Assembly (NCBI GenBank): GCA_036583965.1
Contig: JAZBQD010000034.1
Span: forward strand, 13,580,040 to 13,644,039
Length of the DNA: 64,000 bases
Source: Prunella strophiata
Taxonomy: Eukaryota; Chordata; Aves; Passeriformes; Prunellidae
Direction: 5' to 3'
The notes under the pieces are model-generated. The model made no database searches. It was not told the DNA's origin and worked only from the letters and a program-made list of their open reading frames with translations. Positions within the stretch are counted from its first letter, which is position 1. Each line of letters starts with the position of its first letter. Of this stretch, positions 36,962 through 48,335 are shown in pieces. The position numbers were made by a program, and so were the translations under genes.

Positions 36962-38234
36962 CCTGTATAGAAAGCCTTTAGAAACTGCATTAGATCAATT
37001 GGCTACTGGATCTGCAGATGCAGCCAACAGAGCATCTTTATTGACCTAATATAAACACACATATCAGTACAACTGCTCAGCAAACACCCTGCTCCACATC
37101 AGCTTTTATATCATTTTATATTTATTCAGGGATGTGCTGGAACTCTGATTATTCTCCTTTTTCAAATAATTTTTTTTAATTAATCACATGTATCTACTAA
37201 CACTTTCAGCAGCATTTAGGTGGATTATTTTTCATCTCCACATTCAAATTTTTTAAAAAATAAATAAATATCTGCAGCCATTCATATGCACACAGACACA
37301 TGCATCATCGGCTCACAATAAAAAAATTTTGCTTTTATATATGTGTTACACTAGAGACTCTAACACTTTTATCTCATCCTACACAATACAGAGATTTTAT
37401 CCAGAATGAGAGGTAAATTCTTATTAAAAAGTGAGGTTTATAATTCTCATCATTTTAATGGTTTTGGAGTACTTTGTAAAAGTTTTGGAGGGTGGGGTTT
37501 TTTTTCCCTGCTCAATCAAGACCATTCTGTTTCCAACCCAATTTGCCTTAATTCTGCAGCTGTCAATTTAGTTCTATAATCTCTTTTTGCAACTAAAAAC
37601 TGATATATTTGAAAGGAGCTTAATGTCTTGGATGGCAGCCCAGTATGCTGGAGAGATGCTCCAAGGAAGGATCTCTGGGATCCCACACCTTTGAGCCGGG
37701 TCTGCCGTGATGCTTTCGGTTCCTAGAAGGCAAATGACTTCTGCTACTGCGCAAGGGAGGGAAGGAGGGAGGAGACAGTCAAGGGGACAGAGGGTGCAGG
37801 TTCTGTTAAAGCCATTATTTTGGTCCCTGGATAATTTACTTCATCTGCAAGAAGGGGCACTCACTGTTACCATTTTCCTCTTTTTGGAAAGAATTTTTGT
37901 CGCCACATCAGACCTTGAGGGTAATTCTCCAAATCAAAACTAGCCCATGATGGCTGTACCTCCTGTGTACAAATGGAGCTGCCAAGGGGGACCTGCTGGT
38001 AGTGAGGGCCAAAAATGCCTTTTTTGTCTAGTCTGCTTGCTTATTTTTGAATATTGAATCAGGCAGTTTGAGCAATTCACAGAAAGCTCTTTTTCATCTG
38101 CTGTGCTAAGGGACAGGTAGAAGGAGATTCTCACATCTTTGAAGCCAAGTGGTACCAACAGGGCACCACTCTCCATCTCACACCAAGAGGTCCTCAGCAG
38201 TCATCCAGGAGTTGAATTCTTCCCAGTATATAGC

Positions 38235-38350
38235 CCAAATTATCACAGAAACACAGAATATCCGGAGTTGAAAGAGACATACAAGGATCACCAAGTCCAA
38301 CACTTAGGATGGGAGTTGCACCTTAACCAAGAAAGACCTTCTCCTGGTAC
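38235..38350 (-). repeat. CR1-like 3' end, minus orientation
   Basis: cagaaacacagaatatccgg then ttgaaagagacatacaagga and tcaccaagtccaac follow the pattern of the antisense 3' end of an avian CR1 subfamily. Diverged and truncated. Confidence 0.6.
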
Positions 38351-38801
38351 CTTGCAAAACTATCCTATAAGGAAAAAATTGGCATCAATGTCTGAATTTA
38401 CTCAACCTCTTATCAAACAACAAAAATAATAACTGCAACCAGGGTCCATAAATATTATTGGGTTTAATTTGTATTTAAACACAAAGGACAATTTGAACTT
38501 CAATCCTGGGCTCGCAAAATTTGCAAACACAAAGTCTATTTGATTTTTAAAAGCTGAAAGCATTCTAACTACTTTAGATTTTTACAAAGCACTACACAGC
38601 TACACAAATAGCTGTTTCTTTTACTGCTTTTTCAATACTAAACAATAGGCTGGACATGTGAGCTTCATCTTACACACGACTGTATTGCCTCTTTTCTAAT
38701 AATTCATAAAACTGTATTTAGAAGCATCTTAAACGTCTGTAATGCTACAGTGATAAATCCTCAGCAGCAGTGAACACCCAAATACTTCCATGTGGTGTTA
38801 C

Positions 38802-39190
38802 CTGCATTATGGTTAGCACAATCACAATTTATATCAAGGAGAAAAGAACCCATGCAGCTGAAAGAGCCCTCTCCCTGCCTGCCTGCCCCTGATAGCTCTC
38901 CGGGCAGATCTCCACCTCCCAGATTCATCCTGCTGCATTGTGCGGCAAACCCGATCCAGCACAGATTTTGGCGCAGATGCCATATTTTACAACTACTGTA
39001 AACACCAGCTCAATAATGGGAACGAAATTCTATTTCCTCCCAGTTTTGCCTTTAAGTGCAGATGACATCATCCCTGTGGCCGCGCCGCCAATGAGCACGG
39101 CGGCAGCGGGGGTCCCGGGGGGCTGCAGCCCACGCTGCACAGCCCTGCCCACCCAGCCCCGGGTGGGGGGAAAACCTGACCTACTTCCAC
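38802..39190 (-). promoter_or_regulatory. Candidate internal promoter and short first exon of RAPGEF6
   Basis: A CpG-dense, GC-rich island-like block (39061-39190, for example ggccgcgccgccaatgagca and cggcggcagcgggggtcccg) sits in AT-rich intron. It has an inverted CCAAT box (plus ccaat at 39087-39091) and a CRE-like tgatgtcatc on the minus strand (39061-39070). About 260 bases downstream on the minus strand is ATG CAG directly followed by gtaaca (donor at 38801), preceded by an in-frame stop. Joined to the exon at 22322 this would read [10 protein letters not shown] in phase. Structure inferred, not proven. Confidence 0.35.
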
Positions 39191-39231
39191 ACCCCGGCTT
39201 TTGGGGCATCCCCCCACTCCGTTCTGCTTTC

Positions 39232-39251
39232 ATTTATTTATTTATTTATTT
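39232..39251. repeat. (TTTA)n microsatellite
   Basis: Five TTTA units with no interruption, adjoining the GC-rich block on its upstream (minus-sense) side. Confidence 0.85.
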
Positions 39252-42200
39252 GTTAACACATGCCTCTCTGCAGCCCCAGCTCCCTGCAGCACAGGGATGG
39301 AAGTTTTTTATAAATCGTCTGTTTAGTGGTAAATCTCAAAACTAGAGCAACTCTGAGATGAAAAAAAAATCTGATATAAAGGCTTGGTAGTGATCACATT
39401 GAATACTTGAGAAGAGCTGCAGCATTGAGCAGAATCACAAACAGAAAATCACCAGACACATTTTAAGCCAGAATCCAAGTTATAAGAAGATCTTAAGGAA
39501 AAAACAGTATACAATCTCTGTAGTAAAGGGAGTCTTTGTTCCTTAACACTGATTTATTTCCATGCTGAAATACCACTCCATAGATTTCTCTGCATCATTC
39601 TCTTTATCCTCCCATAATGCTACCTGAATCCTCCAGACTGTTAACCAAATCTGCACGTTCTAATTGTCTAACAAGAGTAAGTCACTGAAAAATGAGATGT
39701 TTTTAAAAGGATAGTAGAGCCTTTCATAATTTAAAGGCACATTCAGTTAGGCAGGATTAGAGTCTTCCCTTATTTAAGGACACCACAAATGCAAGCCCTG
39801 CACAGGCGGGAAGCACCAGCAGCTGCTGGCAGAGGTACCCCCACAAGCAGCAGGACTTTTTCCTGATCAATCAGAGGAAGAAAAGCCCATTGTGCAATTC
39901 CAGCGGGGAGGATGGGGACAGGTCTCAAAGCCATCACTGCCCTGGCTGACAAGGCAGGAGCTGCTGGCCGAGGGGCCTGGGGCTTTGAGCTGGGCTTAAG
40001 GACTTCTGTCCTTTTGTCCTCAGAGCCAGGCAGCCGCTGGCACACTGTCCCTGCCACCCTGATCCTGCAGTGCTCAGACATGAGCAGGCACCTTCACTGC
40101 CCTCCCATTTCCAGTGCAGCAGCTCCGGTCTCATCCTGACTCCAAGCCCATGGTGGGGGCTGGGGAAGGCAACGGCTGCTCAGGAGGTGATCTGTCACTG
40201 CACACACAGGCAAAGATGTTTCAGGCTAAAATAATTCATTTAAATAGAGTTTTCCGAGTGGAAATTGCCAAACAGAGCAGCATAATGCAGAAATATTTTA
40301 GCATTAAGGGCACCTGCATCAAGAGGTTATTTCCATAGATTTGAGTACTTTACATCTCTTTGGACAGACAGGCAGAGCCTGCTGCAGACCCTGCCATGCT
40401 GGCACAGCTCACTGGATTCAGTGTCACTGCCATGCTGCTCAGAGGTTCTGAACTTAAACACCCAAAACAACTCATTGTATTGTCATGGCATGGTCAGCCC
40501 CTCACTAGGGCTTCTAGAGAAAAAAGGAAAAAACATACAACCTCCACCCTGTTCCTGACTCTTTAGGAAGGGGAGGCAGGGCAAGCAGCACCACAAGCTC
40601 CTGTTCCCCTTCAGGGCGACATTCCGTGGTGCCATCACATCCTTGCACATGTCGCTAAAAAAGCTGTAGAAAAATCCTACCCCAAGATCTGTAGGACTCA
40701 TAAGTAGTATGAAAACATGATCCATCCTAAGGGAAGGAGCGAGGGAGAGCAGGGGGAGAGCGGGAGGGGGAGGGCAGAGACTGTCATCATTCCTTAAGTG
40801 ATGTAAGCTTCTAAATATAGCACCAGCAACACAGGAGGAACAATAAAAAAGGCACCATGGATTGAATTTCTCCACTGCTTTCACACTACCCCGACTCTTT
40901 TTTCAGCCGTTGTGTTAAGCAGGGAAAGGTCATCTTCTATTTAAAATGATTCAGATTTATATGGTTTATAATACATTTATAAATTACAGCTCTCTCCTGC
41001 AGCTCTGTCTCGCTGACACACTCTGCAGAGCCGGGCAGAGCATGATCCGCATCACAAACAGGGATGACGGCACTGCTGGGGAAGGGGGAAGCCCCCTTTG
41101 CTATGGACTCACACAAATAAAGTTCCTTTCAACGGTTTGAACTGAGGTGATTCATACCACGCTCCTCCCATCCTTCCTGACATCTCATTTTGGCAAGGGG
41201 TGGGGAAGTCTGGGAAGGTCTGCAACCCAAAAATCCCTGGTGGTGAAAAGGTGTGGATACCAACCCTAAAAAGGTCAGTCTGGGGGACTGAATCCCCTCA
41301 GAGACACAGAAAGGACAAAATAGCTAATATCCCACAGCAAAATTTCCCAAACACATTGAGGATTTTGCTCACTAAACATAACCTCAATCTAGTCTCAAAT
41401 CTAGATTCCTGGGAGACATCACCTCCCAAACCTAACATGGACCTAGCTGTGATTTCCTCAGTGACCTGGGAAGCCAGGTGGAGCCTCCCATTGCAAAGCC
41501 CATGAAGGTGCATATATATTTTTCTCATTCTGCAAAAGTTGATACAAAAATCCATACAAAGCACCACTTTTTCGTCCCTCAGTTCTTCCAAACAGCATTC
41601 TCAGGTTAAACCAAGTAGATTAAGGCTATTTAAAACATAAGGTACTACCACATCTTCCACAAGAAAAAGGCTTCTGATTAAACGACCTTGAGAACAATGC
41701 ATTAAGTCCACAGATGAGGTTAAAAAAATCATGAAAATGCCACTTTCAGTATTTCTTTTGTCTTTTTGCTTGAGGCTTAACACTAAATTGTAAGCCTGCA
41801 AGTGGGAAGAGGAGAAGGATTTCACTCCTCCCACCAAAATTTCTCTCTTAAGCAAGGGTAATTTTGAGCAGTCCACTCTCATTTATTAGTGGTCAGTGCA
41901 TCCAGTTTGAAGAGTGAAGGAGTCCCACCCTGACAGACTTACCTGTGCTCAGGCACAACTTGATGCAAAACAGCTCAGCCAGCCCTGGACCCAGGCTGGG
42001 ACCAGCCAGGCTCAGCACTGCCTGAGCTCAGAGTGAACAGGGAATAACAGGGAGGGTACCAGGCACTCAGGGTCTGCAGATCCTGAGATCTGGATCCCCA
42101 GACCAGCCATGCTGGGGAAACACAGCACAGACCCTACAGCAGCTCTGCAAAGCTTCTGTCATCAGATGGAGCACTACAGTACAGTGATTTCTGAACTTTC

Positions 42201-43775
42201 TAATTTTCTAGTAAAATCCAGCCTTTATCACCTTTAAAAATGCAAAGCTGAGTATGCTCAGAGAAAGTCATTTGGGGTCCTCCCTCCCCTGAGGGTGAAA
42301 ACAGCAGGAAAACCCCAGCTATTCTCACCCAGTCTGAGAAACTGATCTAACAAATAAAGCAAGGGGCAAGCCAGATGCCATACCTGCACTCCAAGTTGAC
42401 AAACCACAACTGCTAACCAAACTTTGAAGGAAACAAAACCAAAATCATAAAGACAATAGAAGTATTGTGGCTATTTTACCCTCAACTAGAAACTTCATCA
42501 CATAAGAACAAAACCCATTAATACTCAGCAACAAAAAGCAAGTCTGACTTGCAAGAACAAGGTAAAGAACAATTACAAGACATAGTGATGGTCCCTTTTA
42601 GTCTAGTATTTTATCTGTCAGACATATCACTATTAAGAAAGATGCCACATATCAAATATAAAACTACAAATGCTGTTAAATGTCATTAGATAGTAATCAG
42701 TTCTATGCCAAAACCAAAGATACTTATGTAGCTATTCTCTCCTACATGCAGTGGTCTTCATGCCAAGTTTTTCCAAGGAAAACAGAGCATCCAAATGCTT
42801 ATAATTATGCACTGACATTTCTTGCTGGTGATTTTTATTGAAAATTGCTCAGGATATTCTCTATCTCTAAACTGGTCCATGAGGCTTATGAAGAACATGA
42901 CTGAGTTGATGTGAATATCCATATTCTAAGTCAGAAATCCATTTTACCTTGAACACAACGTTCAAGACAACACCATCACAGCTCTTTAAAGAAATCCTTC
43001 AGTGCTATGTGACATTCAACCCAACAACTCCAACTTACACTTTACAAAGCTAGCATACAAAATAACCCTTCACAGGACTACTCTTCTCTAAGGCAGGAGA
43101 AACCTAAACCTAAGTGAAAGGCTGAGTTGGCTACAAGTGAGACTACAACCAGGCTGTTACATTTGAGTAGAGCATATTGGACAGAAGCAGCCCAGATGGA
43201 AGACATTAAATAAAAAACAGATCCATGGATGCTACCATCTCCCTGCACACAGGGAGACCAGCTTGCTGGCTACTACCCTCTCAGATTTCCCTACAAGAAG
43301 CCACTCAATATGTCATTTCAAGAGACTGAAACAATAATGTTAAAAACAAGGATCAGAAAAGGAATTGCAACTCATACACAAAATTTTTAAGGCTCCAAAA
43401 GACAGAAAACATCTCTCTGGTGCAGAGCATCTTTTACCATCAACCCCCAAGTGACACAATGCAGTTATGAACAGTGGGCACAACCCTCACACATCATTCT
43501 CCATCGAGTTTGCATAAGAGCTTGCTTATAAATAATTAATGACTTTGGAACTGCCACCCAAACCCTTAGGGTCCATCAAAACAGAGATTAACTCCCTGAA
43601 CATGCTACATAAAATATTTTCTCGGGCATTTTCCAAGGAACTGAGTTAATTTCTACAATGGTGTAAATCTGTCTATGTGGTAAAGGAGAAAGAGACAAAT
43701 AACTGGTTGTTGTGTAGAGAGTTGTCTTAGGCTGCAATGCAAGATGTAGCCAAAAGTATATATAATATTATCATC

Positions 43776-44270
43776 TGTTGAAACCAGGTGGGGCAGTACT
43801 CTTCATCTCTTCCACACCCATCCTCCCTCCAGGGGGATATCTTCTGTTAATGGGCCAGAGAGTGTCCCTGCATGGCTGATAAAATTCCATCATCCCACTG
43901 GGAGATGCTCCACCCAGGGGGAGGAGCCAAGCATTCCTACCTGGATAGAATCTGACACCTGGAACACCACAGGCAGCATTTTCCAACTGGATTCCCAGAG
44001 GAAGACCAAGCCCATCCACACCAGCACAGGACCTTCAGAGGAAAACTCCACCCTTCCACAGGATCCCTGCTCCAGCAGAACCACATCTGTCACTCCAGGA
44101 GGACTGCAGCCACCATTTAATGGGGCTGCTACCAACACCCTGACCCACAGGGTGTCAGGTTGTATTCTGACTGTCAATGTTTTTGTACTACTGCATTTTA
44201 TTTTAATTTTCCTACTAAATTGTAGTTCTGACTTGGGATGTCCCACTTGGGTACTTTCAAACCAGCACTG
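43776..44270. mobile_element. LTR-like block of an endogenous retrovirus, probably a solo LTR
   Basis: Begins tgttgaaaccaggtggggca, passes through gatgctccacccagggggag and atctgtcactccaggaggac, and ends in an AT-rich segment with ttttcctactaaattgtagt resembling an R/U5 transition. I recognise the block as an abundant dispersed repeat in passerine genomes, but assigning it to a named LTR family needs a repeat library. No gag, pol or env-like frame is next to it. Ends are approximate; no target-site duplication could be fixed. Confidence 0.5.
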
Positions 44271-44300
44271 TGACTGAATTTTTCAGTGACTGAATTTTTA
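44271..44300. repeat. Local tandem duplication of gtgactgaattttt
   Basis: The 14-mer gtgactgaattttt occurs twice with a two-base spacer, directly at the presumed end of the LTR-like block. It may be a replication slip or a remnant of insertion. Confidence 0.7.
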
Positions 44301-44789
44301 TTTCTTGTGGTAGAAATTAGCAAAATATTTACACGTTTTGAAAGGTTTTTCTGCCACAAAAGTGCATCCCTCCCACAGTACTGTCAGCATCAGCTGAGGT
44401 CAAGGTTTGAGCAACTCTCCAGATTGATCCCAGTCAACAGAACAGGATGGTTTCCCCACAGAAAGAACAGACTGTGCTCTGGATCTGCTTCCAAACAGTT
44501 CCAGGCTTCCTGGTGAAAGTGATCACCAGGTAAAAAGACTGATGTGTTTAGACTGCCAAGTAGGAAATCAGTGTAAAAATATCCACAAGTTTTTCTTGAA
44601 TTATCACAAACAAGTGCAGTTCTGCTGCTCTGCTGAGCAAGGGGAGGGCAACACACAAACCTGCTGTGGGTTCAGGGGGCCCACCACCACCCCAACACCA
44701 AGGGAGGGAGCAGATGTGCAGCTGACTGCTAAACTTACTCGAGATGGAGAAAGGTTCAAAAACAAGTTTTTGAGGCAAGAATCAAAGAA

Positions 44790-44895
44790 CAGGTTGTGAG
44801 GGACCTTAAAGCTCATCTCATTCCAACCCTTCTGCCATGGGCAGGGACACCTTCCACTAGACCAGGCTGCTGCCCAAGCCTTGTTCAACCTGGCC
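44790..44895 (-). repeat. CR1 LINE 3' end, minus orientation
   Basis: aaagctcatctcattccaac, ctgccatgggcagggacacc, ttccactagaccaggctgct and ttgttcaacctggccctgaa are the antisense CR1 3' end. Confidence 0.9.
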
Positions 44896-45869
44896 CTGAA
44901 GAGCAAAGATGGGTTTTATTACGAACCTCAGAGTGTAGCTCTCCTAACAGCAATGCAGTACCTTGTTCCACAACCAAAGCCACAGCCTGGCAGGGCAGGA
45001 CAATGTCTGTCCATCTGTCCTGAAGCAGAAAGATGCCACATCCCAACTCTGTGGCATCACCCCCCCCACCACAGGCTCCCCACATGGCTATGACAAGGGC
45101 TGTAAACTACTGCCAGCAGCCAGATTTCAGTAAGTACAGGTGCTTGCTTAAAATAAACCCTCCCAAGTTTCAGTCTGATGTAGTTTCACTTGTGCATCAC
45201 TCTTAACTGCAGTTACACAGCTGCACTTGTCACCTCCAAACTGAAGTGATTCCTGTAAATCACAGTTTGCAAATAACCTGCTTGTCAAGTCCATAAAATC
45301 TTTAGGAAAACTCCTGAATATAAGGTCTGAAAAACAACCACTTTCATTATGGATAAATTAGGGTTGACATGTTGCATTACGTTGTTAGTTTAAAAAGAAA
45401 ATTAATCAGAAAAGCACAGATTTTAACCAAAGGGCAGTATTTTCTTCAAGTATTTTTGTACTTTCTGCACAGCCTATTCAAGTCATTACTCACTTGAAAC
45501 TGCAAGTGCTCATTAATTGGACTGGGAAACACCAGTGGTCTATGGAAATTCCTAGGAAGATTTTTAATGCACAGCACACTTTGAGGATTGGTGTTTTGCT
45601 AATGACCACCATAACCAGCGGCAGACTTTCAAGGAGCCCTTGAAAGTAACACTGCTGACAAAATGAGCAGACAAAATCAATATGTAAAATGAAGTATGAT
45701 AGAACATGCATTTGGCAATTTTCCCCCTTGCTTACAAAAGCAGAGGGAAGTGCCCGAGGACACCTCGGCAGACCAGGGCGAGCTCAAGATGCCAGGCAGA
45801 GGTTCTGTGCTGGATGCCAGTGGGACCCTGCCAGGGGCTGTTTCCAGCTCCACCAGTGAAGCAGTAAAA

Positions 45870-46310
45870 TCATACAATCACAGTATCATTAGGCTGGAGA
45901 AGAGCTCCAAGATCAGGAAGCTCAACCATGAACCCAGCACCACCAGCATCTTTACCACTAAACCATGCCCTCACTGCCACACCCACAGATTTTTTTAACA
46001 CTTCCATAGGCAGTGATTCCACCACTGCCCTGGGCAGCTTGTTTTAATGCTTTACAACCCTTTCTATGAAGAAATTCTTCCTAATATCCAGCCTAAACAC
46101 TCCCTGTCTCAACCTGCCGCTGTTTTTGCTCATCCATCACTTGTTACCTGGGAGAACAGATCAGCCCTCATGTGTTCCAGCCTCTGTCAGGGAGTTAGTT
46201 GTACAGGGTGAAAAGGTCCTTTCTGAGCCTCCTTTGCTCCAGGCTGAGCCCTGCCAGCTCCCTCAGCCACTCCTCATCAAGACTCATGCTGCAGACCCTT
46301 CCCCAGATGC
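45870..46310 (-). repeat. CR1 LINE 3' fragment, older subfamily, minus orientation
   Basis: About 440 bases of antisense CR1: ccactaaaccatgccctcac, gattccaccactgccctggg, gaagaaattcttcctaatat, acttgttacctgggagaaca, ctgagcctcctttgctccag and ccctcagccactcctcatca in the family's order. Longer and of a different subfamily from the 44.8-kb copy. Confidence 0.88.
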
Positions 46311-46913
46311 CTGGCCTGGGAGCCAGACACCTCCACACCATTCGTTAACAGAGCTGCTTAACCACTGCCTGATTCACAGCCTCCTCCCCCACCCCCAAAG
46401 CCCAGCCTGACAGTAATTTTCCTCTGCAGAAAGCTCCATCCATGTACATCTCCTCTCCTCCCCCAGACAGTGCCGGATCCACACCCACGTGTGCAGCCCA
46501 CAACAAACCAAACCTACACGGGCCCCATGCAGGAAGTGAACAAAGTGCAGATGCTGCTTCTTTTGACCACAGAAGTAAGAAACACGTAAAATTGTAGGAG
46601 TTTAGAAGAGCTGCATACGTAGACTTTTCCAGGGTCCTGTCCACCACAGGGTGCCTGGCTAACAGAGGCTCTGGCACATGCTCTGGAACCTGAGCACGTG
46701 CCTGCTCCTGAGCACCTGAGAACTGGGATCCCACCTAGGCAATGCAAAATTAAAGATGGAAACTAGAGATAAACAGCATCAGGAAGAATCAATCTGCATC
46801 ATCTCTTTGTATTGCACAACACCTCTAGAGAGATGATGACAACATTAATTTCTGTATCCTTTAAGTGCACTGCAAGACCCATGGATTTCAGCAAGATCTG
46901 AATTTTCTTTTGA

Positions 46914-47302
46914 TTCACAGAATGGCTTGGATTGGAAGGGACCTTAGAAAATAACCAGTCCCAAGCCCCTGCCATGGGCAGGGACACCTTCCATTATCCC
47001 AGACTGCTCCAAGCCCCATCAAAGAAGGCCTTGAACACTTCCAGGGATGGGGCAGACAACTTCTGTGGGCAACCTGTGCCAGGGCTCACCAACCTTATAG
47101 TAAAGAATTTCTTCCTATTACCAATCTAAACCGACTCTTTCTGTCAGCCTGAAGCCATCCTCCCTTGTCCTATCACCCCAAGCCCTTGTCCAAAGTTCCT
47201 CTCCAGCTCTCTTGGAGCCCCTTTAGGCAGTGGAAGGTGCTCTATGGTCTCCCCAGAGCCTTCTCTCCTCCAGGCTGAATAGCCCCAACTCTCTCAGCCT
47301 GT
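46914..47302 (-). repeat. CR1 LINE 3' fragment, minus orientation
   Basis: Starts at the 3' terminus with attcacagaatggcttggat, then gccatgggcagggacacctt, cacttccagggatggggcag, tcctcccttgtcctatcacc and tctctcctccaggctgaata. About 390 bases, moderately preserved. Confidence 0.93.
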
Positions 47303-48192
47303 CATTAGTTAATAAAGTTAAAATTCTGTCAAGTATTTTTTTGAAAAGTCAAAAAGAGGAAGTGTGGACATGAACACAATAAAAAGCAATGAGCTGCAAA
47401 GAGACCCTTCCTCCAGCTCAAGAACTAGTCACTTCAGCCACTCACAATAACAGCCACAGCCTCATCAAAATTAACTGATATTCCAAATAAACAGAAGCCA
47501 GGGATACTATGGCCAGGTTTAACAACAGGCAGCTGGAGACATGCACTAAGTCAGTCTTACTTAGTTTATATCAATAGAAGGTACCATATCAGCAAATTTA
47601 CCTGGTAGTTAGAAGTAGATTATAGAAGACCCACAGTGTTTTATAGCATTTAAAAAGAAAAGGATTGGTGATGGTAAAGCACCTAATGGGTTTGATCCAG
47701 TATATTGAAATGTGACTTAATTCCCTCCAATTATGAGATCCCCCATTCTACCTCCAGCCTCTGACAGGATTACATTAAGTAATGATCAAAGAACAAGAAA
47801 CTTGCCATTCAAGCAGTCTGCAGCAACAGACTTCTCTGAAGATAAATGCTTCTACAAGGCTCCAGGACAAATTTTACTTAATGCAAATATTAAGATACTG
47901 TCCATAAAATGCAGTATTATAATAAATCTTTTAAAGCTCATCATCCTCTTACAGTAGTTTAAAAAAAATTGCATCTCTGAAGAAGTGGATTACTACTAAA
48001 GTTTGGTACTAATTTCTTTATTCTGCTCTAGAATAAACTTAACAGCCGAAAAAATTCAGTATGTTGTCACAACTCTACAGAAATAGGAATTGGATCATAC
48101 ATGCACTATTTTTAGAGCTTTACAAATATTCTTCATTTGAAAAAAATATCACAGAGACTTGTAAAAAATGTATGTGGGTAATAAATGCCTAG

Positions 48193-48335
48193 AATCACAG
48201 AATGGTTTGGGTTAGAAGGGATTTTAAGGATTACCTTGTTCCAAACCCCCAGGGACATCTTCCACTAGACCAGGCTGCTCCAAGCCCCATTCAGCCTGGC
48301 CTTGGACACTTTCAGGGATGGGGAGTCCACAGCCT
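48193..48335 (-). repeat. CR1 LINE extreme 3' end, minus orientation
   Basis: agaatcacagaatggtttgg, catcttccactagaccaggc and ggacactttcagggatgggg. Truncated after about 140 bases. Confidence 0.92.

Noticed and set aside
38938..39345. Plus-strand 135-codon frame across the GC-rich block
   Set aside because: Contains microsatellite-derived IYLFIYLL and proline/glycine-rich composition from the CpG block; no domain and no neighbouring exon structure.
46345..46734. Minus-strand 129-codon frame in a GC-richer stretch
   Set aside because: Partly adjoins CR1 sequence, has no recognisable domain, and no splice-consistent partner was found.
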